Shown here piece by piece: positions 44,185 to 52,729 of a stretch of 64,000 nucleotides of DNA; the first letter of the stretch is position 1, and the number at the start of each line of letters is the position of its first letter. Source of the stretch: Lactobacillus kimbladii (GTDB lineage: Bacteria; Bacillota; Bacilli; Lactobacillales; Lactobacillaceae); assembly GCF_014323605.1 (NCBI RefSeq), contig NZ_SCMB01000003.1:1-64000 (forward strand), in the 5' to 3' direction. The position numbers were made by a program, and so were the translations under genes. Under the pieces are notes generated by a model. That model was given only the letters and a program-made list of their open reading frames with translations, did no database searches and was not told where the DNA came from.

Positions 44185-44333
44185 AAAGGAAAGAATGATT
44201 CAAGACAAGTTTTTTAAGTGTTAAGTTAAAGTAAAAGTGATTAATTAGAATTAAGTTTTTCAAATTTTCTTTATCTTATTAAAACTATCATTTACCATGT
44301 AATTAAAATTATTTTAAGGACGGTGAAAAACTT
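44185..44333. other. Intergenic spacer before the small membrane protein
   Basis: It is AT-rich. No gene or clear promoter was identified. Confidence 0.4.
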
Positions 44334-44516
44334 ATGGGATTTTGGGTAATGCTAATTTCATTAGCTGTCGGTGCTTTTCTAATATATTTATGTTTTGCCA
44401 AAAACACGTCTCAATCAGTTAAGGTCACGCTTTTTTTAACTGGTTTAATCTTAATTGCTGGAGCAATTTTTCTATCTACTCCACAAGGCGCAGCTTTCGT
44501 AATGGAAATCACCTGA
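44334..44516 (+). CDS. Small membrane protein of unknown function
   Basis: This 60-residue product has two hydrophobic helices (about 3-22 and 31-51) joined by a short polar loop (AKNTSQSVK). AAGGACGGTG lies 9 nt before the ATG and a terminator-like hairpin follows, so it looks expressible. I do not recognise the family. It is intact although both neighbours are pseudogenes. Confidence 0.6.
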   Translation: MGFWVMLISLAVGAFLIYLCFAKNTSQSVKVTLFLTGLILIAGAIFLSTPQGAAFVMEIT

Positions 44517-44539
44517 TTAGATAAAAGCATCTCAAAAAA

Positions 44540-44568
44540 TATTTATGGCACTAATCGGTGCCTTTTTG
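44540..44568 (+). terminator. Terminator-like hairpin after the small membrane protein
   Basis: GGCAC and GTGCC (44547-44551, 44558-44562) form a short stem followed by TTTTTG. Confidence 0.55.
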
Positions 44569-45668
44569 TTTTGTTTAATAAATAGCTTTTAGTATTAGCC
44601 CAGAAAATATGTAAAAATATGCGGATGCAAAAGATAATAGCCACGTTAATAACCAGGTGGCTCAAAAGCTGCAAAAAGGATGGAGAATGGTATATTGTTT
44701 GATATATTAAGCTATGCCAAATAATTTGGTTCCAAAAGACATTTGATGAATAAGATCGGTTGGTGTAAGCGGCTAAAATGTGAAAAACTTGTAGACTAAT
44801 TTTTGAATTTTTTCTGACTTTATAAAAGTAAAAAGACGAAATTAAAGCAATGACTGCTAAGCAATAAAAAGTCATTGACGACTTATAATATGGTGCATCA
44901 GCAAAAAGTACCGGGTGACCAAAATTTTGTAATTCAAAGTTAGTCCAAAAAAGCATCCGCCAAAGGCAATCAGTATTAGCCACCAAAACCTTTGTAAAAG
45001 CGTATTGACATAATCTCGCAGTTGCCAAGCAAGCACACCATAATAAGAAAAGAAATAAAAATACGATCAAGAAGGTACCAACTTCTTTCTTGCTTGCCAT
45101 GAAAAGCAAAATAATCATAGAATCTAAGCCAAACAAAATGAAAGATAAAAGTTATTATTGCTACCGTAATGCCTCGTTTGGCATCTTTACCAACAAAGCA
45201 GCTAAGGGTCCAGAAAAAAGGCATTAAAATAATAATTTGTAACATCGTGGTGTTGTACCATAAATGAGGTGCGGCGTTGCCGTTAATAAAGTGCCAACAA
45301 AAAGACTAGAAGTTGCTAAATTTACTTACTTGTTGTAACCCCGGCATTCCTATTAAGTAAATTAAAGTCCATCATATTGTGGAAACAAAAAGATTTGACC
45401 AATTTGAACGCCGGTATTTTTGATAAGAAAAACTATCATTTAGATCAAAAGTGCGGATAGTGGAATAAAGTATGCCAAAAATAAATCCTAGTGCTGTATA
45501 TTTAACTAGGTTATACACGATGCCAAAAATGTCCTTGGTATAATAAGATCGTCCTTCTTTCATAATTAGGGACATTATTGGCTGGGTCATGACTGCTGTG
45601 CAAGCAAATACTTTGAGATAATCACCAATATCAGCTTTTTTATAAGTTGGATAGGGGTATTTTTTCAT
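44543..45668 (-). pseudogene. Decayed acyltransferase-3 family membrane protein
   Basis: Reading leftward from 45668 the start is MKKYPYPTYKKADIGDYLKV, typical of a family of lactobacillar acyltransferase-3 (O-acetyltransferase-like) membrane proteins. The frame stops at 45372, continues as WTLIYLIGMPGLQQVSKFSNF, meets a TAG near 45310, and goes on through LQIIILMPFFWTLSCFVGK. A frameshift near 44985-45000 leads into the last segment, which ends KTKSYLLNKTKRHRLVP at 44543. About 360 codons and ten membrane helices can be reassembled across these breaks. The in-frame stops and frameshift indicate loss of function. Confidence 0.82.
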
Positions 45669-45782
45669 TTACTCAGATCCTTATTTAATACTAAGTCTTA
45701 CATTTATTATTTTAAAAAATAAGATAGAAGTAAAGAAGCTTATTCGATTATTTTTGATAATCTTATTTTCAAAATTAAGGGG
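45669..45782. other. Intergenic region with inverted repeat
   Basis: AAAATAAGAT (45717-45726) and ATCTTATTTT (45760-45769) are perfect 10-bp inverted arms 33 nt apart, between the divergent acyltransferase remnant and the ROK gene. It could be an operator pair; evidence is weak. Confidence 0.3.
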
Positions 45783-45811
45783 TTGGAAATTATACTTTTT
45801 TAAAATATAAT
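45783..45811 (+). promoter_or_regulatory. Promoter of the ROK gene
   Basis: TTGGAA, a 17-nt spacer and a perfect TATAAT lie 57 nt before the start codon. Confidence 0.75.
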
Positions 45812-45868
45812 TTTTATTGCTGCTGAAAAAATGCATTGAGCTTTTTAGATAAGGAATACAAGGGATAT

Positions 45869-46780
45869 ATGAAAAATTATTTAAGCATTGATATTGGTGG
45901 AACTGAAATTAAATATGCAAAATTAGATTATGCTGGGAATATAATCGAAAAAGATAAAATTTCTACTGTTAAAAATAAATCTGAATTTTTGGCAAAAATA
46001 GATCGAATTGTAATACATTATATTTCAGATATAAAAGGCTTGGCTTTTTGCTCTCCTGGAAAAATTGAAAACACTAAAATCAGATTTGGTGGTTCATTAC
46101 CTTTTTTGGATGGAATTGATTTTGCCGAAATTTATGGTAAAAAATACAGGATTCCAGTAGCGGTAATAAATGATGGTAAGGCTAGCGTTTTAGCAGAAAA
46201 TTGGTTGGGTAGTCTAAAAGGTGAATCGAATTGCGCCGCAATAACCCTTGGAACCGGTGTTGGTGGGGGCATTATAATTAATGGTCATCTATTGCGAGGC
46301 ACACACTATCAAGCTGGTGAATTAAGTTTTATGATTAATGATTTATCACAACCTAAAGATATGGAAGGTGCCGTAGGAAGTAATGGTTCTGGTGTGAATT
46401 TTGTTAAGTCAATTAATCGTAAACTAAATCATAAGAATGTAAATGACGGATTGCATGCTTTTGAAGCAATAAAGTCCGGTAAAAGAGAAGCTGTGAAGAT
46501 TTTTAATGATTATTGTTTAAAAGTAGCAACTTTAATTCTTAATATTCAAACAGTAGTAGATTTAGATAAAATAGCCGTTGGAGGAGGTATAAGTGCGCAG
46601 CCAATTTTAATCAGTGGTATCAATAAAGCTTATGACAAGTTAGTTAATGACTATAATTCGATTATTGGTGACACCTTAACTAAACCGGCAATCGTTTCTG
46701 CTCATTTTAGAAACGATTCGAATCTATACGGATCGCTTTATAATTTATTACTTCAAATTAATAAAGAAAATAAATACTAA
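45869..46780 (+). CDS. ROK family sugar kinase-like protein
   Basis: This 303-residue protein of the ROK family (kinases and regulators of sugars) has the ATP-binding DIGGTEIKYA near the N-terminus, catalytic-region VINDGKASVLAENW, and GTGVGGGIIINGHLLRG. No helix-turn-helix precedes it, so it is of the kinase type. The CxCGxxGC zinc motif typical of many ROK glucokinases is absent, as in some beta-glucoside-kinase-like members. The ATG at 45869 fits the family N-terminus with AAGGG before it; a TTG at 45836 is an alternative. The substrate is not determined. It stands alone with promoter and terminator. Confidence 0.85.
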   Translation: MKNYLSIDIGGTEIKYAKLDYAGNIIEKDKISTVKNKSEFLAKIDRIVIHYISDIKGLAFCSPGKIENTKIRFGGSLPFLDGIDFAEIYGKKYRIPVAVINDGKASVLAENWLGSLKGESNCAAITLGTGVGGGIIINGHLLRGTHYQAGELSFMINDLSQPKDMEGAVGSNGSGVNFVKSINRKLNHKNVNDGLHAFEAIKSGKREAVKIFNDYCLKVATLILNIQTVVDLDKIAVGGGISAQPILISGINKAYDKLVNDYNSIIGDTLTKPAIVSAHFRNDSNLYGSLYNLLLQINKENKY

Positions 46781-46787
46781 TTTTATC

Positions 46788-46822
46788 AAAATCTCGAAGT
46801 TAACTTACTTTGAGGTTTTTTA
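46788..46822 (+). terminator. Terminator after the ROK gene
   Basis: The arms 46788-46799 and 46808-46819 pair over 12 bp with two G-U pairs, followed by T's. Confidence 0.8.
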
Positions 46823-46869
46823 AGAAATTTCTCTCTTTTATTTCTAAGTCCACATTTGCCCTCTTTATA

Positions 46870-46878
46870 TGGTAGAAT
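46870..46878 (+). promoter_or_regulatory. Extended -10 promoter of pyrH operon
   Basis: TGGTAGAAT (extended -10) lies 26 nt before pyrH. The -35 is poor. Confidence 0.5.
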
Positions 46879-46904
46879 AACTAAAGTTAATAGAGGAGGT
46901 TGTC

Positions 46905-47636
46905 ATGACTAAAGTTAAGTATAAGCGAATAGTTTTGAAAATTTCTGGTGAAGCTCTGGCTGGTGATGAAGGAACCGGTATAAATCCTACTGTCATTAGT
47001 CATTTAGCAAAGGAGATTAAATCTGTTCACGATTTGGGAGTTGACATTGGTATCGTCTGTGGTGGCGGTAATATGTGGCGCGGGGAAACTGGCGCAAAAC
47101 TAGGGATGGAACGTTCACAGGCTGATTATATGGGGATGCTTGCTACCATAATGAACGGGTTAGCTCTTCAAGATGGCTTGGAACGTGTAGGTGTACCAAC
47201 TAGATTGCAAACATCAATTGAAATGAGGCAAATCGCTGAACCATATATTAGGAGAAAGGCTATTCACCACATGGAAAAAGGACGCGTAGTTATTATGGGT
47301 GGCGGCACTGGTAATCCATATTTTTCTACCGATACAACTGCTGCTTTAAGAGCTGCGGAAATAGGTGCTGACGTGATCCTAATGGCTAAAAATGGAGTTG
47401 ACGGAGTTTATTCCGCTGATCCGAAAGTTGATCCGCATGCCAAAAAATACAGTGAACTTTCTCAACTAGATATTATTTCTAAAAACTTAAAAGTCATGGA
47501 CAGAACTGCAAGCTCACTTTCAATGGATACCAACATTCCTCTTATCGTATTTAATGTTAATACTGAAGGTAACATAAAAAAAGTGGTATTAGGTGAGAAT
47601 ATTGGAACAGTAATCGGAGGAAAAAATAATGAATAA
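46905..47636 (+). CDS. pyrH: Uridylate kinase
   Basis: PyrH converts UMP to UDP for nucleic acid and cell wall synthesis. The 243-residue protein of the amino acid kinase fold has [32 protein letters not shown] and [19 protein letters not shown]. An ATG follows AGAGGAGG. It overlaps frr by 8 nt and heads a long operon running at least to polC. Confidence 0.97.
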   Translation: MTKVKYKRIVLKISGEALAGDEGTGINPTVISHLAKEIKSVHDLGVDIGIVCGGGNMWRGETGAKLGMERSQADYMGMLATIMNGLALQDGLERVGVPTRLQTSIEMRQIAEPYIRRKAIHHMEKGRVVIMGGGTGNPYFSTDTTAALRAAEIGADVILMAKNGVDGVYSADPKVDPHAKKYSELSQLDIISKNLKVMDRTASSLSMDTNIPLIVFNVNTEGNIKKVVLGENIGTVIGGKNNE

Positions 47637-48186
47637 TGACGCAATAAAAAAAGCTCAAGATAATATGAAAAAATCAATTACTGTTTTTCAAAAAAACTTG
47701 AGCTCTATTCGTGCCAGTGTCGCTAACGCAGCTCTACTTGATGGGGTAAAAGTTGACTATTATGGAGCGCCGACCCCCTTGACGCAAATGTCTAGTGTGA
47801 CTATTCCTGAGCCACGCGTGTTATTAATTACACCTTATGATCAAAACAGTCTTGATGATATTGAACATGCACTCTTGGCGTCCAATTTGGGTTTGACTCC
47901 TGCAAATGATGGTAAGGTCATTCGTCTTGTTATTCCACAATTAACTGGTGAGAGACGTCAAGAAATTGCCAAAGAGGTCAATAAAATGGCTGAAGAAAGT
48001 AAAATTGCAGTTAGAAATGTTCGTCGTGAAGCTATGAATAGTCTTAAAAAACAACAAAAAGACGATGAAATTACTGAAGATGAACAACGCAATTTGGAAA
48101 AGAAAGTGCAAAAAGTTACTGACGATGCTACCAAACAGATTGACCAAATTGCAGAAGAAAAACGTAAAGAGATTACCCAAGGCTAA
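47629..48186 (+). CDS. frr: Ribosome recycling factor
   Basis: Frr splits post-termination ribosomes with EF-G. The 185-residue protein shows [19 protein letters not shown], the signature [14 protein letters not shown], and a charged C-terminal helix [19 protein letters not shown]. An ATG in the end of pyrH follows GGAGG. uppS starts 4 nt after its stop. Confidence 0.97.
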   Translation: MNNDAIKKAQDNMKKSITVFQKNLSSIRASVANAALLDGVKVDYYGAPTPLTQMSSVTIPEPRVLLITPYDQNSLDDIEHALLASNLGLTPANDGKVIRLVIPQLTGERRQEIAKEVNKMAEESKIAVRNVRREAMNSLKKQQKDDEITEDEQRNLEKKVQKVTDDATKQIDQIAEEKRKEITQG

Positions 48187-48190
48187 TTAA

Positions 48191-48925
48191 ATGGCTGATA
48201 AAAAAAATCAATTAAATCATTTAGCTATTATCATGGATGGTAATGGTCGTTGGGCCACAAAACAGGGCAAACCACGAATTGCAGGTCATTACGAAGGTAT
48301 GAATAATGTGGAAAGAATAACTTTAGCAGCCAACCAATTAGGCATCAAAGTTTTATCCTTATATGCGTTTTCTACTGAAAATTGGGGTAGACCAAAAGAA
48401 GAAGTAGCATATCTGATGAACTTACCTGTACGCTTTTTTGATAAGTTTATGCCAACCTTAATGAAAGAAAATGTCAAAGTGAACATTATGGGCTATTTAA
48501 ACGAGTTACCCTCTAAGACCTATGATGTAGTGCAGAGAGCAATGGCTGAAACTGCTAATAACAGTGGTTTAATTTTAAACTTTGCTTTTAACTATGGCTC
48601 CCGAAGAGAAATTACTACAGCAGTAAAAGAAATTGCTACTCTTGTTGAAACGGGTAGTATTACAAGTGATGAAATTTCTGAAAAAATGATTTCGCAGAGA
48701 TTGATGACTGCAAGCTTTGGTAAATACAGTGACCCAGACTTATTGATCAGAACTTCTGGTGAGCAAAGAATATCTAATTTCATGTTATGGCAATTAGCAT
48801 ATTCAGAACTTGCTTTTAGTGAGAAAAACTGGCCTGATTTTACTAGAGAAGATCTAGAAAAATTTGTTATTGATTTTCAAAATCGTCATCGACGTTTCGG
48901 TAAAGTCGATGAATCGGATAGTTAG
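48191..48925 (+). CDS. uppS: Undecaprenyl diphosphate synthase
   Basis: UppS makes the C55 lipid carrier for peptidoglycan and wall polymers by cis-prenyl addition. The 244-residue protein has the catalytic [17 protein letters not shown] (Asp16), [13 protein letters not shown], and the C-terminal [19 protein letters not shown]. The start is ATG after a weak CAAGGC site, suggesting translational coupling with frr. Confidence 0.97.
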   Translation: MADKKNQLNHLAIIMDGNGRWATKQGKPRIAGHYEGMNNVERITLAANQLGIKVLSLYAFSTENWGRPKEEVAYLMNLPVRFFDKFMPTLMKENVKVNIMGYLNELPSKTYDVVQRAMAETANNSGLILNFAFNYGSRREITTAVKEIATLVETGSITSDEISEKMISQRLMTASFGKYSDPDLLIRTSGEQRISNFMLWQLAYSELAFSEKNWPDFTREDLEKFVIDFQNRHRRFGKVDESDS

Positions 48926-48933
48926 GTAAATAT

Positions 48934-49731
48934 ATGAAACAACGTGTAATCACAGCAGTTATTGCTTTAATTTTATTTATTCCTATCGTCATAGCTGGCG
49001 GACTTTGGATGGATTGGCTCACCGTTTTGTTTGCGGCCGTTGGTATCAGTGAATTCTTTTTAATGAAAAAACAAATATTGGTTTCAGTAAACTTTCTACT
49101 AGCTTTACTGGCCACCCTTATTTGGGCAGTTCCTGATAGTTTTCTCAAGTCAATGCCATTTCATTGGACAAAATACGGCATTTATTTTGCTTTGATAATG
49201 TTAATGCTAACTTGGACTGTTTTAACTAAAAATAAAACTACTTTTGATGATGTAGCGGTTTATACCTTAGGCTCATTATATGTGGGAACCGGCTTTCATT
49301 ACATGGCAAGTATTAGAAACGCAAACAATGGTCTTGCACTGCTTTGCTATGTTTTTGTTGTAGTTTGGTTAACAGATACTGGAGCCTACATGATTGGGCG
49401 TAAAATAGGCAAACATAAGTTGTGGCCTATAATTAGTCCTAATAAAACCTGGGAAGGATCAATTGGTGGCACAATTTGCGCTGTAATTTGTGCTGCAATT
49501 TATGTTTACTTTGTGAACTTGAAACACTCGCAAATTGAAATGATTATTTTTGCTCTTGTATTATCAATTGTAGGACAAATGGGTGACTTGGTTGAATCAG
49601 CTTATAAGAGATACTATGGCGTTAAAGATTCAGGCAAGATATTGCCAGGACATGGTGGAATTCTGGATCGCTTTGACAGCATGCTCTTTGTTTTACCTGT
49701 TTTTGCTGCTTTGATGGGAATCATACACTAG
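48934..49731 (+). CDS. cdsA: Phosphatidate cytidylyltransferase
   Basis: CdsA makes CDP-diacylglycerol, the branch point for anionic phospholipids. The 265-residue protein has about eight membrane helices and the family signature region KDSGKILPGHGGILDRFDSM near the C-terminus. The ATG is 8 nt after uppS. Together with plsX, plsC and fakA it covers most phospholipid precursor steps in this window. Confidence 0.96.
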   Translation: MKQRVITAVIALILFIPIVIAGGLWMDWLTVLFAAVGISEFFLMKKQILVSVNFLLALLATLIWAVPDSFLKSMPFHWTKYGIYFALIMLMLTWTVLTKNKTTFDDVAVYTLGSLYVGTGFHYMASIRNANNGLALLCYVFVVVWLTDTGAYMIGRKIGKHKLWPIISPNKTWEGSIGGTICAVICAAIYVYFVNLKHSQIEMIIFALVLSIVGQMGDLVESAYKRYYGVKDSGKILPGHGGILDRFDSMLFVLPVFAALMGIIH

Positions 49732-49741
49732 GAGGATTCTT

Positions 49742-50998
49742 GTGAAAGGTATACTTATCTTTTTAGTAGTATTTGGAATCTTGGTTTTTGTCCATGAATT
49801 TGGGCACTTTATCGTTGCGAAAAAGTGCGGTATTTTAGTGCGTGAATTTTCTATAGGTATGGGACCTAAGCTTTTCCAAGTAAGACGCAATCCAACTACT
49901 TACACTATTAGGTGGCTTCCGTTAGGCGGATATGTCCGTTTAGCAAGTAAAGATGACGAAACTGATTTAGCAGCAGGGATGAGAGTAGTTTTGCAGCTTA
50001 ATCAACAGAAAGAAGTTGTAAAAATTGATGCCTCTGAATCAGATTTACCGATTGAAGGAATACCATTACAAGTAACGGCATTTGATTTGGTAGATAAACT
50101 TTTTATTTCTGGATATGAAAATGGTGAAGAAGATCGATTAGTTACATACAAAGTCAATCATGATGCAACGGTTATTGATCGTTCAAAAACTGAGTTAATT
50201 ATTGCACCACGTGATACACAGTTTCAAGAAGCCAATGTGTGGCAGAAACTAGCTACCAATATTGCTGGACCATTAATGAATATAATTCTAGGTTTTGTCG
50301 TTTTTTTAATTTGGACATTTACTGTTCCAGGGCCTGCAACTACAGAAATAGCTGAAGTAACACCTAATTCACCAGCTGCTGTTGCAAAAATTGAACCGGA
50401 TTCAAAAATATTGGCTCTTAATGGTCACAAAATAACGTCCTTCGAACAAATTTCGGAAGAAATATCTCAGAATAAAAGTAAAAAAATTAATATTTCTGTT
50501 ATCAAAAATAAGCAAAAAAAAGTGGTAAGCGTTCAACCGAAAGTTGTTAAAGTTCAAGGCCAAAAAGTATACCAAATCGGAATTAGAGCAAAAAGTGATG
50601 AGAGCCTCGGTGCTAAATTTAATCGTGGTTGGAATACAGCTGTTTCTACTACTGGAATGATTTTCAATGCAGTTGGTGGCTTATTCCGTCATTTTAGTTT
50701 AAATAAACTTTCCGGGCCTGTGGGCATTTATTCTCAGACATCACAGGTTTCGCAAATGGGTTTTACCTATATCTTGGCCTTTTTAGCCATGATTTCAATT
50801 AACTTGGGAATAGTGAATCTAATTCCTATACCTGGTCTTGATGGTGGTAAGTTTTTGCTTAACCTTATTGAAATAGTTCGTGGTAAACCAATTTCTGAAA
50901 ATCATGAAGCCATGGTGGAATTGATAGGTTTCGGCTTACTGTTAGTGTTAATTATTGCTGTAACGGGAAACGATATTTACCGTTACTTTATTAAATAA
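49742..50998 (+). CDS. rseP: RIP metalloprotease RseP
   Basis: This site-2-type intramembrane zinc protease cleaves anti-sigma factors or signal-peptide remnants in the membrane. The 418-residue protein has the zinc motif HEFGH (18-22) in the first helix, a PDZ domain in the middle (about 200-275, with EVTPNSPAAVAKIEPDSKIL), and the second active-site motif NLIPIPGLDGGKF. The start is GTG following GGAGG. Position between cdsA and proS is standard in Firmicutes. Confidence 0.96.
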   Translation: MKGILIFLVVFGILVFVHEFGHFIVAKKCGILVREFSIGMGPKLFQVRRNPTTYTIRWLPLGGYVRLASKDDETDLAAGMRVVLQLNQQKEVVKIDASESDLPIEGIPLQVTAFDLVDKLFISGYENGEEDRLVTYKVNHDATVIDRSKTELIIAPRDTQFQEANVWQKLATNIAGPLMNIILGFVVFLIWTFTVPGPATTEIAEVTPNSPAAVAKIEPDSKILALNGHKITSFEQISEEISQNKSKKINISVIKNKQKKVVSVQPKVVKVQGQKVYQIGIRAKSDESLGAKFNRGWNTAVSTTGMIFNAVGGLFRHFSLNKLSGPVGIYSQTSQVSQMGFTYILAFLAMISINLGIVNLIPIPGLDGGKFLLNLIEIVRGKPISENHEAMVELIGFGLLLVLIIAVTGNDIYRYFIK

Positions 50999-51023
50999 AA
51001 TATAAATTTGGGAGAGAGTTTAA

Positions 51024-52724
51024 ATGCGACAATCTAAATTATTTATACCGACTTTAAAGGAAGCACCAGCTGATGCTGTAGCTGAAAGTCATAAACTGAT
51101 GCTGCGAGGCGGATATGTTCGTCAGGTTACGGCAGGCGTTTATGCATATTTGCCTTTAGGGTACCGTGTTCTAAGTAAAGCTGAACAGATAATGCGTGAA
51201 GAAATGGCAAAAATCAACGTGCCAGAAATGGCAATGCCGGATCTTTTACCAGCAACTTTATGGGAAGAATCAGGCAGATGGCAAAAATATGGTCCGGAAA
51301 TGTTTAAACTTAAAGACAGACACGGTCGTCAAAGTCTGCTAGGACCAACTCATGAGGAAACATTTACTGATATTGTCGCAAAAGATTTAAAAAGTTATAA
51401 ACAAATGCCGATAGCTCTTTTCCAAATTCAATCAAAGTTTAGAGATGAAAACAGGCCTCGTTTCGGTTTATTGAGATCACGTGAATTTATCATGCTTGAT
51501 GCTTACAGCTTTGCGGCTACTAAAGAACAGCTTGATCAACAATTTGAGGATGAGAAAAAGGCTTTTACAGCTGCATATCACCGTTGTGGCTTAAAAGTTA
51601 CTCCGGTTATTGCTGATTCAGGAACTATGGGTGGCAAAAATTCAACTGAATTTCAAGCTCCAGCTGCCATTGGTGAAGATACCATTGCTACGAATGAAAC
51701 AGGAACATATTCAGCTAATCTAGAAATGGCTTGCAGTATTGATACGTTCAAGCAGGAAGAGGAACCGTTAAAACAAGTTGAAGAAGTAGCTACACCCGGT
51801 CAAGAGAGTATCTCAGACTTAGTTAAATTTTTAAATATTCCGGCAACTAGAATTATTAAGAGTGTGCTTTACGTTGCTAATGAAAAAGAAAATATCCTAG
51901 TCTTAATCCGTGGTGATAAAGAAGTCAATGAAGTAAAATTAAAACATTTACTTGATGTTGACTCACTAAGAATCGCTACTGATGAAGAATTGGCAAACAT
52001 AACCGACGTTGGCAAAGGTAGCGTTGGTCCAGTTAATGCTGATTGGGCTGATAAAGTAGTAGCAGATAATACTGTTAAAAATCTTTATAATGTTGTTGTA
52101 GGCGCAAACAAATCTGGTTGCCAAATTAAAAATGTGAATTTAAACCGTGATTTTACTCCAGACATATTCGGTGACATTCGTGTTGCTAATGAAGGTGAAC
52201 CAGATCCAGTTGATCACTTGCCATTAAAATTCACAACTACTATTGAGGTAGGACACATTTTTAAACTGGGAACTTATTATACAAAAACTATGGGTGCAGA
52301 CTTCCTCGATAAAAATGGTAAAGCTCAACCTGTTATAATGGGTTCATATGGTATTGGTGTCACGAGAGTTTTATCTGCTGTGATTGAACAGCATTTGACT
52401 AAAAATGGCGTGGCGTGGCCTAAAGAAATTGCACCATTTAGCCTGCACATTGTTCAAATGAAAATGAAAGATGAAGGTCAAACGACTTTGGCTCAAAAAC
52501 TTGAAGAAAAGTACAGTGCTAAGTATGATGTATTGTATGATGATCGTAATGAACGGGCAGGAGTTAAATTTGCTGATGCTGACTTGCTGGGAGCTCCAGT
52601 GCGAGTAACAGTTGGTAAAAAAGCCAGTGAAGGAGTAGTCGAAGTTAAACGGCCTACTGATGAAAAAGCAACTGAAGTGACAGTGTCCGAGTTAGACGAT
52701 TTTATTAATAAAGAGTTAGGATAA
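51024..52724 (+). CDS. proS: Prolyl-tRNA synthetase (bacterial type)
   Basis: ProS charges tRNA(Pro). The 566-residue class II synthetase has motif 1-2 segments (LLPATLWEESGRWQKYG, KFRDENRPRFGLLRSREF), an inserted editing domain (about 225-385, with KSVLYVANEKENILVLIRGD), motif 3 GSYGIGVTRVLSA and the C-terminal anticodon domain. An ATG follows GGGAGAG. polC follows after 5 nt. Confidence 0.97.
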   Translation: MRQSKLFIPTLKEAPADAVAESHKLMLRGGYVRQVTAGVYAYLPLGYRVLSKAEQIMREEMAKINVPEMAMPDLLPATLWEESGRWQKYGPEMFKLKDRHGRQSLLGPTHEETFTDIVAKDLKSYKQMPIALFQIQSKFRDENRPRFGLLRSREFIMLDAYSFAATKEQLDQQFEDEKKAFTAAYHRCGLKVTPVIADSGTMGGKNSTEFQAPAAIGEDTIATNETGTYSANLEMACSIDTFKQEEEPLKQVEEVATPGQESISDLVKFLNIPATRIIKSVLYVANEKENILVLIRGDKEVNEVKLKHLLDVDSLRIATDEELANITDVGKGSVGPVNADWADKVVADNTVKNLYNVVVGANKSGCQIKNVNLNRDFTPDIFGDIRVANEGEPDPVDHLPLKFTTTIEVGHIFKLGTYYTKTMGADFLDKNGKAQPVIMGSYGIGVTRVLSAVIEQHLTKNGVAWPKEIAPFSLHIVQMKMKDEGQTTLAQKLEEKYSAKYDVLYDDRNERAGVKFADADLLGAPVRVTVGKKASEGVVEVKRPTDEKATEVTVSELDDFINKELG

Positions 52725-52729
52725 TTTTC

